64,000 nt of DNA, taken from Candidatus Gallacutalibacter stercoravium (GTDB taxonomy: Bacteria > Bacillota > Clostridia > Oscillospirales > Acutalibacteraceae). Under the pieces are notes generated by a model. That model had not been told where the DNA came from. It ran no database searches and worked only from the letters and a program-made list of their open reading frames with translations. The stretch spans positions 1 through 64,000 of the forward strand of contig DVJE01000030.1 in assembly GCA_018716975.1 (NCBI GenBank), read 5' to 3'. A program made the translations under genes and the position numbers. Below are positions 17,670-26,290 of the stretch, piece after piece; the first letter of the stretch is position 1, and every line of letters begins with the position of its first letter.

Positions 17670-18751
17670 CTGCCAAATCTCCCAATAAAATCGGTGGTAG
17701 CGCACTGCTTTAAGGGCAACGTCACCTTTTGGCCGGTGGCCGCTGCTTGATAAATAGCCAACACCAGCTCCAGTGCCCGTTTGCCGGCATAGGCATCGAT
17801 ATAGGGACGCCGCCCTGTTCGGATGGCGTCAATCACATCGGCATACAAAGGCGTGTGGCCGAACCCATACACATTGGGGGGATTTTCGTGAAACTGGGCT
17901 TTTACCGCGTCGCTGTCATCCAACCCGTCTGCAAAACGCCATTCTTCAATAATGTTCACCGATTTGCCGCCCGCCTTTACCGTTCCCTTTTCTCCGAACA
18001 GGTAAAGGGTTTCTTCCAGGTTGCGGGGGTAAACATTGGTGGTGCCTTCCACAATTCCATAAGAGCCGTTGGCAAAGCGGATGAGGGCGACGCCCAGATC
18101 CTCCGCTGCAATGTATGGATGGTTCAGGTTATCGGTAAAGGCCATTACCTCGCTTACTTCGTCCCCCATCATCCAACGCAGTAGATCAATATTGTGAATG
18201 CACTGATTCATCAGCGCGCCGCCGTCTTGCTCCCAGGTGCCGCGCCAGGGGGCCTGGCGGTAATACTCTTCCCCTCGGTTCCAGCGGATATGGGCCGTGC
18301 CGTGAAAGAGCTTGCCAAAACGGCCGGCCTCCATAGCCTCTCGTATTTTCTGCACAGACTTGTTAAACCGGTTCTGATGGCAGGCGCACACCACAAGACC
18401 GGTGCGTTCCATCTCTTCAATAATGCGATCGGCGTCTGCTATAGACATCGCCATGGGCTTTTCGATGATAACGTTACAACTCGCCTGCAGGCAGTCCAAC
18501 GCAATCTGGGCGTGTTTGCCGCTTTCTGTGGCGATGGCCACCAGGGTGGGCTGCTCCTTTTGCAGCATCGTTTGATAATCCGTGTAACAATGGGTTTGCT
18601 CTGTAAGGGCAAATTGTTCCATCTTCTCTTGCATACAGGCCGGATCAATATCGCACAAAGCGACAATATTCAAGTTGTTGGCCTGGGCCGCCGCCACATG
18701 GTTGGCCGAAATACGCCCGCAGCCTATCAAAGCATACCGAATCGGCTCCAT
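17666..18751 (-). CDS. wbpB: UDP-N-acetyl-glucosaminuronate 3-dehydrogenase (WbpB/WlbA type)
   Basis: Gfo/Idh/MocA oxidoreductase, 361 residues. In the Wbp pathway it oxidises C3 of UDP-GlcNAcA with NAD+ before transamination. NAD-binding ALIGCGRISANHV at residues 7-19, the family EKP motif (IIEKPMAM) near 94, and the stretch CACHQNRFNKSVQKI near 121, which is characteristic of WbpB/WlbA. The region HIDLLRWMMG-like (NIDLLRWMMGDEV) near 188 carries the catalytic His/Asp area. It lies 87 bp downstream of the WbpA-type dehydrogenase, with WbpD and WbpE just beyond, so the assignment rests on both sequence and context. Confidence 0.88.
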   Translation of the reverse strand: MEPIRYALIGCGRISANHVAAAQANNLNIVALCDIDPACMQEKMEQFALTEQTHCYTDYQTMLQKEQPTLVAIATESGKHAQIALDCLQASCNVIIEKPMAMSIADADRIIEEMERTGLVVCACHQNRFNKSVQKIREAMEAGRFGKLFHGTAHIRWNRGEEYYRQAPWRGTWEQDGGALMNQCIHNIDLLRWMMGDEVSEVMAFTDNLNHPYIAAEDLGVALIRFANGSYGIVEGTTNVYPRNLEETLYLFGEKGTVKAGGKSVNIIEEWRFADGLDDSDAVKAQFHENPPNVYGFGHTPLYADVIDAIRTGRRPYIDAYAGKRALELVLAIYQAAATGQKVTLPLKQCATTDFIGRFGR

Positions 18752-18838
18752 CAGAACACATCCTTCCTAAATTTCAGGCGCGCCGCCGGCATAGAACCAC
18801 TGGCGCCCGCCTTTTTTCTGCTGCTTTGCTTTTGAGCC

Positions 18839-20158
18839 TTACAGCAACTCAATATTGTCGCGGCAGCGCACGTTTTTCATAGCGTTCTTGGTGTCGAACA
18901 CCATAGCGGCGCTGCGCTGCACCATATCGTAATCAATACCCGTGTGGGCCGTGGTGATCACCACCAGGTCATAAGACGACACCACCTGCTCATCCAGCTT
19001 TTCCAGCCCCGTGTGCACCTGGCCCTTATAGCGGTAAGAGGGAATAAACGGGTCGTAATACTCCACCTTTGCCCCGGTTTTCTCAAACTGTTCAAAAACT
19101 TTCAGCGCCGGGCTTTCGCGGTAATCGTCGATATCCTGCTTATAAGCCACGCCCAGCAGCAGCACGCGGGATCCGTTCAGGGCCTTGCAAAAGCGGTTTA
19201 AAATGCGCCCTGCCCTATCCACGCAGTATTCGGGCATTCTGTCGTTTATCATGCCCGAGGCTTCAATCATCGAGGTGTGAAAGCCGTATTCCCGCGCCTT
19301 CCAGGAAAGGTAGTAGGGATCCAGCGGGATGCAATGCCCGCCCAGGCCCGGGCCCGGATAAAACGCCTGAAAGCCATAGGGCTTGGTTTTGGCGGCGTCC
19401 ACAACTTCCCAAACATTGATGCCCATCTTGTGGCACAGCATAGCAATTTCGTTGATTAACCCGATATTAACATTGCGGTAGGTGTTCTCTAAAATCTTTT
19501 CCATTTCGGCCACAGCCGGGGAAGAAACCTCTTTTACGTCCCCCTCCAACACATGGCGGTACATGCTGGCAATCACCTCTACCGCGTCTTTGCCGATGGC
19601 TCCCACCACCTTGGGGGTATTTTTGGTTTTATAGATCAAATTGCCCGGATCCACCCGTTCAGGCGAAAAGCCCAGATAAAAGTCCTCTCCGCAAACCAAA
19701 CCGGAGCCCTCTTCCAAAATAGGCTTAATCAGTTCTTCCGTCGTGCCGGGATAGGTTGTGGATTCCAACACCACCATCGTACCTTTTTTTAGGTACTGCG
19801 CCACAGCCTTGGAACTATCGCGCACATAGCTGATATCGGGCTGCTGGTGGTCATCCAACGGCGTGGGCACGCAGATGGCGATAAAATCCACGTCCTTTAC
19901 AAAAGAAAAATCCGTGGTGGCCCGAAGTTTGCCCGCCTGCACCAAAGAAGCGAGCTCCTTGTCTACCACATCGCCGATGTAATTGTGCCCGGCGTTTACC
20001 ATATCCACCTTTTGACTCTGCACATCAAAGCCGATGGTTTCATAGCCGGCCTTAGCCTTTTCTACCGCCAGCGGCAGGCCTACATAACCCAGCCCCACTA
20101 CGCCAACGCGAATTTGCTTTTCTTCAATTTTACGCAGCAGCTCTTGCTTCATGCTCAT
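18839..20158 (-). CDS. wbpA: UDP-N-acetyl-D-glucosamine 6-dehydrogenase (WbpA type)
   Basis: UDP-sugar dehydrogenase: two-step NAD+ oxidation of UDP-GlcNAc to UDP-GlcNAc uronate. 439 residues with VGVVGLGYVGLPLAVE near 18-33, FIAICVPTPLD near 92, the ESTTYPGTTEE motif near 130, LGFSPERVDPGN near 160 and the catalytic cysteine in GPGLGGHCIPLDPYYL near 268-283; GVAYKQDIDDYRESPAL near 337 completes the C-terminal domain. The form with GLGGHCIP and a long C-terminus is the WbpA/WecC side of the family rather than UDP-glucose dehydrogenase. ATG at 20158 with GGGG 9 nt upstream. First oxidative step of the Wbp set in this locus. Confidence 0.92.
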   Translation of the reverse strand: MSMKQELLRKIEEKQIRVGVVGLGYVGLPLAVEKAKAGYETIGFDVQSQKVDMVNAGHNYIGDVVDKELASLVQAGKLRATTDFSFVKDVDFIAICVPTPLDDHQQPDISYVRDSSKAVAQYLKKGTMVVLESTTYPGTTEELIKPILEEGSGLVCGEDFYLGFSPERVDPGNLIYKTKNTPKVVGAIGKDAVEVIASMYRHVLEGDVKEVSSPAVAEMEKILENTYRNVNIGLINEIAMLCHKMGINVWEVVDAAKTKPYGFQAFYPGPGLGGHCIPLDPYYLSWKAREYGFHTSMIEASGMINDRMPEYCVDRAGRILNRFCKALNGSRVLLLGVAYKQDIDDYRESPALKVFEQFEKTGAKVEYYDPFIPSYRYKGQVHTGLEKLDEQVVSSYDLVVITTAHTGIDYDMVQRSAAMVFDTKNAMKNVRCRDNIELL

Positions 20159-20185
20159 TTGCCAAACCCCGTTTCTTCCCTTTAT

Positions 20186-20815
20186 TCAGTCCGCTTTGCC
20201 CGCCGTTTCGGCGGGATTGCAGTTTTCATCCTTGGTCAGCTCCTCCACCCCTTGTGAGGTGAGGCGGTACCGTCCGCCGCAGGCGGGGCACCGGGCGTTG
20301 CCTTCGTGAAAATCCAGTTTTTCGCCGCAGCGGCACACCCAGCCGGTTTGCCGGGCGGGATTACCCACAACCAGCGCAAAATCGGGCACATCCCTGGTTA
20401 CCACCGAACCGGCCCCCACCAGTGCGCACCGGCCGATGGTATGACCGCACACGATGGTGGCGTTAGCTCCCACGCTGGCGCTTTCTTTCAGTAAGGTGGG
20501 CCGGTATTCATCCTTGCGCGACACGGCGCTGCGCGGGTTTATTACATTGGTAAACACACAGGAGGGCCCTAAAAAAACATTGTCTTCACAGGTAACGCCC
20601 GTATAAACCGACACATTGTTTTGAATGCGCACGTTTTTTCCCAGCACCACACCGGGTGAAACCACCACATTCTGGCCTATGTTGCAGCCTTCTCCCAGCA
20701 CGCAACCGCTCATAATATGGCAAAAATGCCAAATCTTTGTGCCTGCGCCGATGGCGCAGCCCTCGTCCACATAGCTGGATTCGTGCACAAAATAGCTCTT
20801 GTCCTCATTCCCCAT
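20186..20815 (-). CDS. wbpD: UDP-3-amino-sugar N-acetyltransferase (WbpD type) with zinc-ribbon tail
   Basis: Left-handed beta-helix acetyltransferase of 209 residues. In the pathway it N-acetylates the 3-amino group of UDP-GlcNAc(3N)A using acetyl-CoA. Hexapeptide repeats run from ~10 to 155 ([21 protein letters not shown]-like [28 protein letters not shown]). The catalytic His lies in the IWHFCHI region as in WbpD/WlbB. After the helix a short module W-V-C-R-C-G ... C-P-A-C-G-G (residues ~157-183) has four spaced cysteines, a likely zinc ribbon. Its start overlaps the end of wbpE by 11 bp. Assignment is firm from family and neighbours. Confidence 0.92.
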   Translation of the reverse strand: MGNEDKSYFVHESSYVDEGCAIGAGTKIWHFCHIMSGCVLGEGCNIGQNVVVSPGVVLGKNVRIQNNVSVYTGVTCEDNVFLGPSCVFTNVINPRSAVSRKDEYRPTLLKESASVGANATIVCGHTIGRCALVGAGSVVTRDVPDFALVVGNPARQTGWVCRCGEKLDFHEGNARCPACGGRYRLTSQGVEELTKDENCNPAETAGKAD

Positions 20816-21938
20816 GGCAATACCTCGCTACGGCGGCGCACACTGTATCCACTTCCTCTTCGGTCAGGTAGGGATGCATGGGCAGGCTCAACACAATATC
20901 GGGCAGCCGCTGGGAAACCGGCAGATCATACGCCTTGCAGGGCACGCTTTGATAAACCGTTTGCAAGTGCAGCGCCTTGGGGTAATACACCATCGAAGGG
21001 ATCCCATCTTGCTTGAGCGCGGCCTGCAGCCCATCGCGCTGCTCTTTACTCTCCAGCCGGATGGTGTATTGGGCCCAGCTGGAATAAAAGCATTGAGGCA
21101 CCGCCGGCGTTTTTACAATACCCTTTAACTGCTGGGTGTAGCGGTTAGCCCAGCGGTTGCGCAGCATTAACTCGCTTTCTTTCAGCGCTTTCAGCTTGGG
21201 CAGCAGAATAGCCGCTTGCAGGGTATCTAAGCGGGAATTGGTGCCCAGACGCACATTATCGTATTTATATTCACCCTTGCCATGCACACACAGCGAACGC
21301 AGCAGCCCGGCTGCATCGTCGTCATTGGTAAACAACGCGCCACCGTCGCCATAGCAGCCTAGGGGCTTTGCCGGGAAAAAGGAGGTAACCGAAACCGTGC
21401 CGAAGGAGCAAGCCTTTTTACCCAAGATTTCGCCGCCCATTCCTTGGGCGCCGTCCTCCAAAATGGGCAGCTCGTTTTTCTGGCAAATGCGCCCGATGTT
21501 AAAGTAATCGGCAGGCTGGCCGAACAGATCCACCGGTATCACCGCGCGGGGCGTTAGTTCCCCTTCTTGCCGCACCCGGCGGATGGCCTCCTCCAAGCTG
21601 GCGGAACTCATGTTGAAGGTGTCTTCCTCCACATCCACAAACACGGGGGTGGCGCCCAACCGGCTAACCGCCTCGGCGGTGGCAAAAAAAGTAAAGCTGG
21701 GCACAAATACCGCGTCCCCAGGGCCCACGCCCCACGCCAGCAAAGCCAGCAAAAGCGCATCGGTTCCATTGCCGCAGGTAACGCAATGCCGCACACCCAC
21801 ATAGGCCGCCAGCTCTTCTTCCAAGCGGGCCACCTGCGGGCCGCTGATAAAGTGGGCTTGGTCAACCGCCTCGGCCATGGCCGCGTCGATTTCCTCCTTT
21901 AATGCCAGATACTGCCTGTGCAAATCATTAAACTGCAT
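20805..21938 (-). CDS. wbpE: UDP-3-keto-sugar aminotransferase (WbpE type)
   Basis: DegT/DnrJ/EryC1 family PLP aminotransferase, 377 residues. In the pathway it transaminates UDP-3-keto-GlcNAcA with glutamate. Visible are [21 protein letters not shown] near 55, [15 protein letters not shown] near 77, DGAQGMGGE near 155 and the PLP lysine in [15 protein letters not shown] near 180, the WbpE-type active-site context. ATG at 21938 has AAGGA 8 nt upstream; another ATG three codons earlier (21947) is too close to it. It overlaps both wbpD and the upstream glycosyltransferase, so translation is probably coupled. Confidence 0.9.
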   Translation of the reverse strand: MQFNDLHRQYLALKEEIDAAMAEAVDQAHFISGPQVARLEEELAAYVGVRHCVTCGNGTDALLLALLAWGVGPGDAVFVPSFTFFATAEAVSRLGATPVFVDVEEDTFNMSSASLEEAIRRVRQEGELTPRAVIPVDLFGQPADYFNIGRICQKNELPILEDGAQGMGGEILGKKACSFGTVSVTSFFPAKPLGCYGDGGALFTNDDDAAGLLRSLCVHGKGEYKYDNVRLGTNSRLDTLQAAILLPKLKALKESELMLRNRWANRYTQQLKGIVKTPAVPQCFYSSWAQYTIRLESKEQRDGLQAALKQDGIPSMVYYPKALHLQTVYQSVPCKAYDLPVSQRLPDIVLSLPMHPYLTEEEVDTVCAAVARYCHGE

Positions 21939-23241
21939 GGTTTTCATCCTTTCCCGCCTGAGAATCCGGCACAACGGCCAAAGCATCTTTTTGCCTGCAA
22001 ACCTCTTCCAACAGCGCGGCATAGCGCCGTGTCAGATTGGCGTAGTCAAAGTCCTGTGCGCCCCGTCGGGCGTTGGCGCACATTTTATCATATTCTTCGC
22101 GGGGCAACCGCCGTATGCCGTCTATGGCCCGGGCCAGTTCCTCCGGCTCCTGGTTTTGGGTGGTTACGCCGCAGCCGTACTGGGCGATCAGGTCATGCGC
22201 CACGTGCAGGTTGGATACTACCGGCCTGCCGCTGGCCATATAGTCAAACAGCTTGTTTAAGCTGCACCCAAAGCGCATAATCGCCGACTGCCGCACGGCA
22301 ATAACGTTAACATCCGCCTTTGACAAAATATAAGGGATATAACGCCTTTCTACATGCCCCTTAAACACAATATTGGTAATATGTTCCCTCTCGCATCGTT
22401 GCTGCAAAGGGTCCCGTTCGGTGCCGTCGCCATATACCAAAAAGCGCACCTGTTCGCATCCCGGCATGGTTTGCATCAAACGGGCGGCCTCCACCAGGCT
22501 GCCCACGTGGTTAACCTCTCGGATGGAACCGGTGTAGACGACCTTGAAAGTATCGGTGGCTTCCAGATCCGGATCGCTTAGCGTGCACTGCACACGGTTG
22601 GCGTCGAACTCCTCCAAATCCACACCGTTGTTGATATGGCGCAGCTTCTCCTGCGGCACCGCTTTGCTCCAACGGCGCTCCTTAATATAATCAGCGCCAC
22701 CCGGCATAGTGAACACCAAACGGTCTGCCTTTTTATACAGATACTTTTCCAAACGGTACAAACACCACATCACCGGGTTGCGGCGCGATAGCCCTTTATA
22801 AGCCACTAGGGATTCCGGCCAGAGATCCCGCACCTCCACCACAACCGGCACCCGCAGCTTTTTGGCCAGGCGCACTGCCTCCAACGCGCCAAAAGGGGTG
22901 GGCGAAGAGGTAAAAATCACATCCGGGCGCTCAAATTGCCGGTATGCCTTGTGCAGCCGCATGGGAAACTGCAACATATTCTGCACACGGCTTAAGCCGT
23001 TGCCGCCGTAGCTGCAGGTTTTTACGAACGTATAAGCCACGCCGTCGGATTCCACCTCGCGGGTTAAATCACGGCAGCCCGGCTCTATCATATTAATACC
23101 CGCGTTGTGCACCGCGCTGGAAGAAAAAATGCGCACCTGGTACCCCATACGTTTTAGGTACTTGGCAAAATAATAATGCCGGTTAAGCCCGCCGTAAGCC
23201 GGCGGTATGGCGTAATGGTTGACAATCCAAATCGTTTTCAT
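21928..23241 (-). CDS. GT4-type glycosyltransferase (WbuB-like)
   Basis: GT-B glycosyltransferase of 437 residues. Starts KTIWIVNHYAIPPAYGGLNRHYYFAKYL, a WbuB-type N-terminus. DVIFTSSPTPFGALEAVRLAKKL near 108 and VVVEVRDLWPESLV near 133 are typical of WbuB/WcaI enzymes that act on N-acetylated or fucosamine-type sugars. C-terminal donor domain: VVYTGSIREVNHVGSLVEAA near 235 and FGCSLNKLFDYMASGRPVVSN near 325, with the catalytic acid region around KLFDYM. It sits between the two aminotransferase genes. The acceptor and donor remain unknown. Confidence 0.84.
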   Translation of the reverse strand: MKTIWIVNHYAIPPAYGGLNRHYYFAKYLKRMGYQVRIFSSSAVHNAGINMIEPGCRDLTREVESDGVAYTFVKTCSYGGNGLSRVQNMLQFPMRLHKAYRQFERPDVIFTSSPTPFGALEAVRLAKKLRVPVVVEVRDLWPESLVAYKGLSRRNPVMWCLYRLEKYLYKKADRLVFTMPGGADYIKERRWSKAVPQEKLRHINNGVDLEEFDANRVQCTLSDPDLEATDTFKVVYTGSIREVNHVGSLVEAARLMQTMPGCEQVRFLVYGDGTERDPLQQRCEREHITNIVFKGHVERRYIPYILSKADVNVIAVRQSAIMRFGCSLNKLFDYMASGRPVVSNLHVAHDLIAQYGCGVTTQNQEPEELARAIDGIRRLPREEYDKMCANARRGAQDFDYANLTRRYAALLEEVCRQKDALAVVPDSQAGKDENHAV

Positions 23242-23286
23242 GCAAGGCTCCTTGGTTGCGTTGGAATGCAGGCGGCGGCCTGTCGT

Positions 23287-24483
23287 TTACAGCAGCGAAC
23301 AGAAATTCTCAGCCACGTAATCCGCCTCCTGATCCGTCAGGCGGGTGTGCAGCGGCAGAGTGATTTCGCTTTGATACATGCGGTAGGCGTTGGGGTAATC
23401 CTCTATGCGATACCCCAGGTTGCGGTAGGCCGACAGCAGCGGCAGCGGCTTGTAATGCACGTTGGCGGCAATTCCCCGCTGCGCCAGGGCAGTGATGGTA
23501 CTGTTGCGCCACGCCTCATCCCTATCCGGCGCGTGGGTTAAATACAAATGCCCGCTAGAAACCCAATGGGAACCTGTGTGGGGTAGCGTAACAAGCCCCC
23601 TGTCGGCAAAAGCCGCGTTATAACGGGCGATAAGCTCCCTTCGCCGGGCCAGCAAGTCATCGTAACGGCTCAGCTGACCCAAGCCCAGCGCCGCATTGAT
23701 GTCAGTCATATTACACTTATAATAAGGCGCGGCAATGTCATATTCCCAAGCGCCGGCGGCGGTTTTCGCCAGCGCATCCTTGCTTTGCCCGTGCAGCGAA
23801 AAAAGCATATACTGCCGGTAAAGCGCTTCATTATCCACACCGTCAATGTCACGCCAGGTAACGGCGCCGCCCTCGGCGGTGGTAAGGTTTTTCACCGCAT
23901 GAAAGGAAAAGCAGGTAAAATCCGCCACACTGCCGCAGGGCCTCTCCTGCCATGAGGCTCCAAAAGCATGAGCGGCATCCGCCACTACCGCCACCCGGCC
24001 CAAAGCCTCTTGCAAGGGGCTGCTGGGGCAAAACAGGTCTTTGCGCTGCTCTAAAGCGGCATATATAGCGCTGTAATCGCACATAACCCCGCCCAAATCC
24101 ACCGGCATAACCGCCTTAGTCTTCGCGGTAATCGCCTGGGATAAAGCGCCATAGTCGGGAAAAAAGGAACCGGGAGCAGTATCCAGCAGGACGGGCGTGG
24201 CCCCCACATGGCAGATAACGCTGGCCGTAGCTGTATAAGTATAGGCTGTGGTGATCACTTCATCGCCCGGGCCGATGCCCAGCAGCCGCAGGGTAAGCTC
24301 CATCGACGCTGTAGCGGAGTTTAGGCAAACCGCTTTGGAAGTGCCGCACCGCCGGGCAATCTCCTGTTCAAAGCGTTTGGTTTTAGGGCCGGTGGTAATC
24401 CAGCCGGAGCGGAGCGTATCCACCACCTCGTTAATTTCAACATCAGAAATATCCGGGGGCGAAAAAGGGATTTGATACCCCAT
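23287..24483 (-). CDS. DegT/ArnB-type sugar aminotransferase
   Basis: PLP-dependent aminotransferase acting on a nucleotide-linked keto sugar, 398 residues, first gene of the polysaccharide locus. N-terminal IPFSPPDISDVEINEVVDTLRSGWITTGPKTKRFE and the AYTYTATASVICHVGATPVLLD stretch near 90 match the ArnB/PseC branch (4-amino sugar formation) better than WbpE. The PLP lysine is in CFSFHAVKNLTTAEGG near 197; DAAHAFGA near 175 carries the ring-stacking Asp/His region. No matching 4,6-dehydratase other than rfbB is visible, so the keto substrate could be dTDP- or UDP-4-keto-6-deoxy sugar supplied from elsewhere. Confidence 0.85.
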   Translation of the reverse strand: MGYQIPFSPPDISDVEINEVVDTLRSGWITTGPKTKRFEQEIARRCGTSKAVCLNSATASMELTLRLLGIGPGDEVITTAYTYTATASVICHVGATPVLLDTAPGSFFPDYGALSQAITAKTKAVMPVDLGGVMCDYSAIYAALEQRKDLFCPSSPLQEALGRVAVVADAAHAFGASWQERPCGSVADFTCFSFHAVKNLTTAEGGAVTWRDIDGVDNEALYRQYMLFSLHGQSKDALAKTAAGAWEYDIAAPYYKCNMTDINAALGLGQLSRYDDLLARRRELIARYNAAFADRGLVTLPHTGSHWVSSGHLYLTHAPDRDEAWRNSTITALAQRGIAANVHYKPLPLLSAYRNLGYRIEDYPNAYRMYQSEITLPLHTRLTDQEADYVAENFCSLL

Positions 24484-24625
24484 TTTAACGTTTCATCCTT
24501 TCCCACACAGGCTTGATTTTCATTATATATAATTCGTGAAAGGAAGCGGCCTTTTGTCCGCTCGATTGTAGGCTAAATTATAAAAGGCACCCTTCTCTAT
24601 GATACATTGCACATATCCGGGTGTT

Positions 24626-24654
24626 ATTGTACTGCATTTTGCCAATAAATTCAA
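24626..24654 (-). promoter_or_regulatory. candidate promoter of the polysaccharide operon
   Basis: Complement of 24649-24654 is TTGAAT; after exactly 17 nt comes TACAAT (complement of 24626-24631). The predicted transcript starts near 24619, about 136 nt before the first gene. Other TATAAT boxes (complement of 24577-24582 and 24522-24527) lack good -35 partners. Confidence 0.5.
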
Positions 24655-25128
24655 CTTTATTTGTCGTCGTGCGGCTTCAGGCACGGGATTGCGCTCTTTT
24701 TTGCCTTTTTTGCTCACCCGTGTGTGCACCGGTACAACTTTAGCATACCCCTCTTTTTGGAAAAAAATAAGGAATACAAAAGGAACGAACCACGACGTAT
24801 TTTCTGGCACAAAGTTTTATGCTAAAAAGCCGTCGTGCCCTTTTTCAGCTGCTTTAAGACTGCTGGCGGGCGGTGCCAGCGGGGAACGCTGCGGTATTTG
24901 CAAAAGGCAGATTCCAAGCAAACCTTTTCCGGTTTCTGTTTGCAGGGAGTGTGCCACTTTTCTGAAAAAATGGGCTAACCGCATTCCGGCGAACAGATCA
25001 CCCACAGCATCTTTTGGCAAGCTACTGGCGGCCGCTGCTTGGCACAGACTAGTAAAAAGCTCCTAATAACGCCCCGGCTAATGTTTTTTCCCCCGAAAAA
25101 GAGAAGAAGCCCCTTTTTCCATATAGCA
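24655..25128. other. non-coding stretch upstream of the polysaccharide operon
   Basis: About 470 bases in which I see no supported gene. Short frames on both strands have no ribosome site and no recognisable family. Some hairpins are visible, for example GCTGGC/GCCAGC near 24861-24880. One plus-strand frame shows a C-x2-C...C-x2-C spacing by translation but has no start context. It may hold regulatory DNA for the 23-kb operon or a decayed gene. Confidence 0.35.
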
Positions 25129-25153
25129 AAAGCCGCCGGACTGCTCCGGCGGC
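25129..25153 (-). terminator. terminator of rlmA
   Basis: Perfect 9-bp stem GCCGCCGGA (25132-25140) / TCCGGCGGC (25145-25153) with a 4-nt loop. On the minus strand it is followed by TTTT, about 70 nt after the rlmA stop. Confidence 0.8.
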
Positions 25154-25224
25154 CTATGGCGGTACTCTACCCTAACCGCTCCAATGGTGCCCAGTCAAAA
25201 GCGGACGGCTCCACCAAGCCCGTG

Positions 25225-26067
25225 CTACCCCTTGCGGTAAGCCAACAAATGGAACTCCACCTGGGTCTTAAGGTTTTCCAGTGTCTGCAAACGGGCGTAA
25301 TCCTGCTGGGAAGTTTTATAATAATAGGGCGTCATTTGAAACAGATGTTCAATATCCTCCCGGCTGTTTAGCGCAATGCGGTAGTGCAGCCGCTGATGCT
25401 CCAGCAGCGTAAAGCCCTGCAAGGTAAACTCCTTTACCTCATTGGGATAGGGCCGCTCATACACAGCGGCCTTCAGCTCCCATAAATGATCCCGGCCCGG
25501 CACAGCCAGCAGCAGCACACCGCCGGGGCACAGCACCCGGGCAATTTCTTCGCCGCACCAAGGGGCGAACAAGTTTACCGCCATATCACAGCACCCGCTG
25601 CGCACCGGCAGATGATAGGCGCTGGCCACGGCAAAAAACGCCTGTTTGCACCGTTTGGCCGCTTTATCCAGCGCCAGGCGCGAAATATCCACCCCCGCCA
25701 CTTGAACAGGCGTTTCACACGAGGCGTTTGTTTTGCTAGCCGCTGCCTCGCACAGCGCTTGGGTATAATACCCTTCTCCGCAGCCGATATCCAGCACCCA
25801 TCCGGCAGCCGGCGCCAAATATTCCTCCGCCATCCGGCGCAGTTCCTCTTGCAAAGGCCCGTAATACCCCGCCTCCAAAAAAGAACGGCGGGCGTTCACC
25901 ATCAGTTTGTTGTCGCCCGGATCGGCGGAGTGCTTGGCATTGGCCAGCAGCAAATTAACATATCCGCTTTTTGCCTTATCAAAGCTATGCCTGCCGCCTG
26001 CACAGCGCCATGCCTTTTCCTCTTGTAGCAGCTCCTTACCGCACACCGGGCATAAAAAGCAGCCCAA
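25225..26067 (-). CDS. rlmA: 23S rRNA (guanine-N1)-methyltransferase, RlmA family
   Basis: SAM-dependent methyltransferase of 280 residues that modifies G745 or G748 in helix 35 of 23S rRNA. The N-terminus is a zinc site CPVCGKEL ... C-A-G-G-R-H (residues ~5-27) used for RNA recognition. SGYVNLLL near 34 and the SAM motif VLDIGCGEGYYTQAL near 91 follow, and NLFAPWCGEEIARVL-like text near 165 carries motif IV. I place the start at the TTG at 26067, 5 nt after GGAGG, giving the compact N-terminus MGCFLCPVCG normal for the family; a TTG 14 codons upstream is the alternative. RlmA(II) in Gram-positives relates to tylosin resistance, but that role cannot be read here. Confidence 0.88.
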   Translation of the reverse strand: MGCFLCPVCGKELLQEEKAWRCAGGRHSFDKAKSGYVNLLLANAKHSADPGDNKLMVNARRSFLEAGYYGPLQEELRRMAEEYLAPAAGWVLDIGCGEGYYTQALCEAAASKTNASCETPVQVAGVDISRLALDKAAKRCKQAFFAVASAYHLPVRSGCCDMAVNLFAPWCGEEIARVLCPGGVLLLAVPGRDHLWELKAAVYERPYPNEVKEFTLQGFTLLEHQRLHYRIALNSREDIEHLFQMTPYYYKTSQQDYARLQTLENLKTQVEFHLLAYRKG

Positions 26068-26290
26068 ATTTTCCTCCCCCTTTCTCTCACTATAGTTTTC
26101 CCGTTCCAACTGCGCATGCCGCTACGGGTTGTTACCATCACTGTGGCGTCAATCTCTAAATTGAACCGTTTTCGTCCTTTGGCCGCTAAGTAGCCTAAAA
26201 CCAGCGCGAGAACCTTCGGATTCGAACAAAATAAGACGCAAATTTTCAATGAAGCAACCGAGATATATGTACATCAAGCATCACATTCGC

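Noticed and set aside
24599..25066. 155-codon plus-strand frame with C-x2-C...C-x2-C spacing upstream of the polysaccharide operon
   Set aside because: No ribosome site, no family resemblance, antisense to the likely operon leader; the cysteine spacing can arise by chance.
26215..26230. TTCGAATCC on the minus strand resembling a tRNA T-loop
   Set aside because: The flanking five bases do not pair to form a T-stem, and no acceptor, D-arm or anticodon arm can be drawn around it.
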